From Xylogone sp. PMI_703 (lineage: Eukaryota > Ascomycota > Leotiomycetes), in the NCBI GenBank assembly GCA_021399445.1, contig JAJTUQ010000004.1, positions 992,001 to 1,056,000 of the forward strand: a stretch of DNA of 64,000 bases, read 5' to 3'. Below are positions 61,816 to 64,000 of this stretch, piece after piece. The notes below the pieces were generated by a model. It was given only the letters and a program-made list of their open reading frames with translations, ran no database searches and had not been told where the DNA came from. Numbering within the stretch: the first letter of the stretch is position 1; the number at the start of each line of letters is the position of its first letter. Position numbers and translations under genes: made by a program.

Positions 61816-64000
61816 TCACACCAGAGCACGAAGTTCGGGAGAGGGCGGCAAACTTCCATACTCGTCGCTAGATGACGAGTCAATCAGGCCGTCATCTTGG
61901 ACCGGTTTTGCGCTTGTAATATCAGACAGAATCGTTAGGTCAGAGACAGACGGGAAGCTGCCGTATTCGTCTTCATCTGAATCCGAATCAATCACCACTA
62001 GATTACTAATAACCTGTTGGTCCTCATCCTCATCTGAATCAATAACTATTGTATCGGGGATGGTATCTGCCGGCGCTGTAACCTGGGCCGGTGGTGTTGA
62101 TGGAGGCTGCGCTGTAGCCGTCTTTGGCCTTTTATTGCGGAGCTCTTCGTAAAAGCTGCCAGAATCTTCTGGTGACTGAGCTCTTCTTTTGTTAGTCCTC
62201 GATGGAGCCGAAATTTCTGTCATTTTGCCCTTTCCTTTATCCTTGGCTTTGGAAGCGGCCTGACGGTCTGTCTTTGACTCTGATCTAATGTTCTTGGTGA
62301 TTCCTGTACCCCGAGCCCATGGTAAAGTGCGTTTCTTGGGCATAGGTGTGGGGCTAGGGGGCGTACTTTGTCGCCTAGGCGTATTTACTACCCTTGATGG
62401 ACCACCACTTGAGCCTGCTACCGCGGCAGATGGGGGTGTGAGGGGTGCCCTGCCAGCTCCACGCTTCGATTTCTGAAGAGGCGTTCCGGAGACTGATGCC
62501 GAAGATACACCTTTGCCCTTTCGATCCGACTTAGGCGGAGTGATAAAGTACGAAGCAATGCTACGCTGTTCATTGAAATTGGCTTTGCGAACAATCCACA
62601 ACAAGGTTTCAAACTGTCCTTTAGTTTCATATAGCGGTGTCACGTCCACAGACGTGGCTTGACAAAGTGAAAACGTTGTCTTCACTATCTTTGGGTTCTT
62701 CTTCACATCACACTCCAGCTTTAGATAATCGTGTTGGCTTTCCTCGCCTTCCTTCGTTGCAAGTAATGACCGAACAATTCGTACCGGTAGGACATATGTG
62801 ACCCACTGCTTTATTGTCCATTGGAAATTCCTAACAAGGAACGAAAACAGCTTCTTTTCATTAAGAAAGGGATCCTTCGGTGCTGGAAGGCCCAAAAATA
62901 CTTCAGAAGGAGACACAACTGGTTTGAGATAATTCTGGACGTGCTTCCATTCGGGAAACCCTAGCGGGATCTCATCCATCAGGCGGTTATCTCTTAGATA
63001 GAGAGCGAAATCTTTTGACGCCCACTGGCTGAGCCCTTCTGCAGACCCAGATGCTGCGCATAAGGACACACCTAAGCCCCTTCCAGCCGCCTGGAGAATA
63101 TCCTCTGGTAGAAGGTTGTTGATTTCTCTAAATTCACGGGGAGCGCCATTTAGGATTGCGTGAAGAATAAATCCTTCCCGGCCCATACTGGGATGCTGTC
63201 TCTCAATCTCCTCTAGGCTGTAAACTCGGAAGTGTTTGTAACTCTTTCGTATATCTTCTGCCCTTTCAGTAGAGGATGCAGCCCGAAAGTGAGACATGAT
63301 AAGCGTCTTGCAGCCAAAAGCTAGAGCATCACCATCATCGGACCAGACTGCATCAACAATTCCTTCCATTTCCATCTTTGCGCACTCAGCCTCGGCTTCG
63401 GCGGGAGCCTCGTGCCAGGGAATCCCGATATTTGTGAGGGTCTCTTGGAAGAGGAGAGACGGGGCATCGTGGCCAGGATATAGCTTTTTTCTCTCGCCCA
63501 CCAGCTTCGGATTATCGAAAACAAAATGGAGTTGGATGCCCAAATGCAATATACGCAAGGTATAAAACAGGATGTTGCGCTCGATTGGATTTACGTTCAC
63601 ATGTTTCCCAGCTCCTGCCGAGACATCTGGTTAGTATCACGGAGTCTCTATCCAGTCAAAGATACTCACGATCTCGGATCTCTTGCACAGTGGCAGCTGT
63701 CATGCTGCTATACCACCAGGAGCTGGCGTTGACAGCTAGCCTCGGCGAGCGGCCCGTCTTTTTGTGACAGTTGACCGCATAATCTACGATATCCACTAGC
63801 TCTCCCTTTAACAATTTGAACACACTGGAGGACAGATTAGCTGGCATAGCTCGAGACAATAAACACGTAATGCTAACCTTGTTGGACCCATCGAATGCTC
63901 TAGGTATTGGGGACCAAAGTGTGGGACCCAGGTGCACATGCGAAGGCGGAGAGCTCAACGGCAGCGCTGAAGCTTTGACTGCGGCCCGTCCCAACCCCAT
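61816..64000 (-). CDS. XPG/GEN1-like structure-specific nuclease with altered active site
   Basis: Complement of join(61816-63614, 63670-64000) gives 709 aa. The ATG falls on the last three bases of the window, so a start further upstream cannot be excluded. The XPG-N part (GRSPRLAVNASSWWY; FVFDNPK) and XPG-I part (EAPAEAEAECAKMEMEGIVD; SDDGDALAFG) are clear. Compared with FEN1, acids matching D86, E158, E160, D179 and D181 are present. The first Asp (D34) is Asn91 (AAC, 63728-63730), and the helix-2-turn-helix Asp (GGDY in homologues) is replaced by NGAP at about 266-269. A long basic low-complexity tail follows, with two SUMO-interaction-like acidic motifs (TIVIDSDEDED, LVVIDSDSDEDE). It acts in DNA repair or recombination if active. 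Confidence 0.88.

Overview
The window looks like nuclear DNA of a filamentous ascomycete (Pezizomycotina, most likely Eurotiomycetes such as Aspergillus or Penicillium; the genus is inference). Most genes carry several introns of about 45-95 nt with GT donors, CTAAC/CTAAT-type branch points and AG acceptors. The families are typical of such fungi: Zn2Cys6 regulators, HET and NACHT-WD40 proteins, Dal5-like transporters, a PHBH-type monooxygenase, copia-type gag genes and intron-containing tRNA genes. I assembled exons by hand from donor, branch and acceptor signals and checked that the reading frame closes; no transcript evidence was available.

Region by region. 1-9.3 kb: an accessory metabolic cluster with a FAD monooxygenase (cut by the window edge), a microsomal P450, an MFS transporter, a vanillyl-alcohol-oxidase-type flavoenzyme and an HSL-type esterase. 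9.6-13.5 kb: an F-box protein and an AAAP amino-acid transporter. 13.5-16.7 kb: a gene-poor AT-rich stretch with weak hints of decayed transposons. 16.7-27 kb: an Hsp70-like ATPase, a small HeLo/PigL_N-like helical protein, an unknown protein with a likely frameshift, an interrupted tRNA-Phe gene, and a damaged HET-ankyrin gene. 28.5-35.5 kb: a tRNA-Thr gene, a large C2H2 plus Zn2Cys6 regulator and a CocE/NonD hydrolase. 36.9-41.4 kb: an intact NWD-NACHT-WD40 NLR gene. 42-46.2 kb: a secreted beta-lactamase-fold protein and a Zn2Cys6 regulator. 47.3-55.7 kb: a compact putative catabolic module made of a Zn2Cys6 regulator, two tandem Dal5-like transporters and a divergent RraA/HMG-aldolase-like gene. 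56.8-60.4 kb: a tandem segmental duplication of a gag-like gene, one copy intact and one broken. 60.7-61.1 kb: a ribosomal protein eL40 gene without its usual ubiquitin moiety. 61.8-64 kb: an XPG/GEN1-like nuclease that lacks two expected active-site acids.

How the genes may work together (inference): the first cluster could oxidise and release a phenolic or ester compound. The 47-56 kb module would sense, import and cleave a carboxylate. The HET-ANK, HeLo-like, Hsp70-like and NACHT-WD40 genes form a neighbourhood rich in non-self-recognition families. The most unusual items are the ubiquitin-less eL40 gene, the tRNA-Phe gene with a 54-nt D-loop insertion, and the nuclease with a substituted catalytic site.
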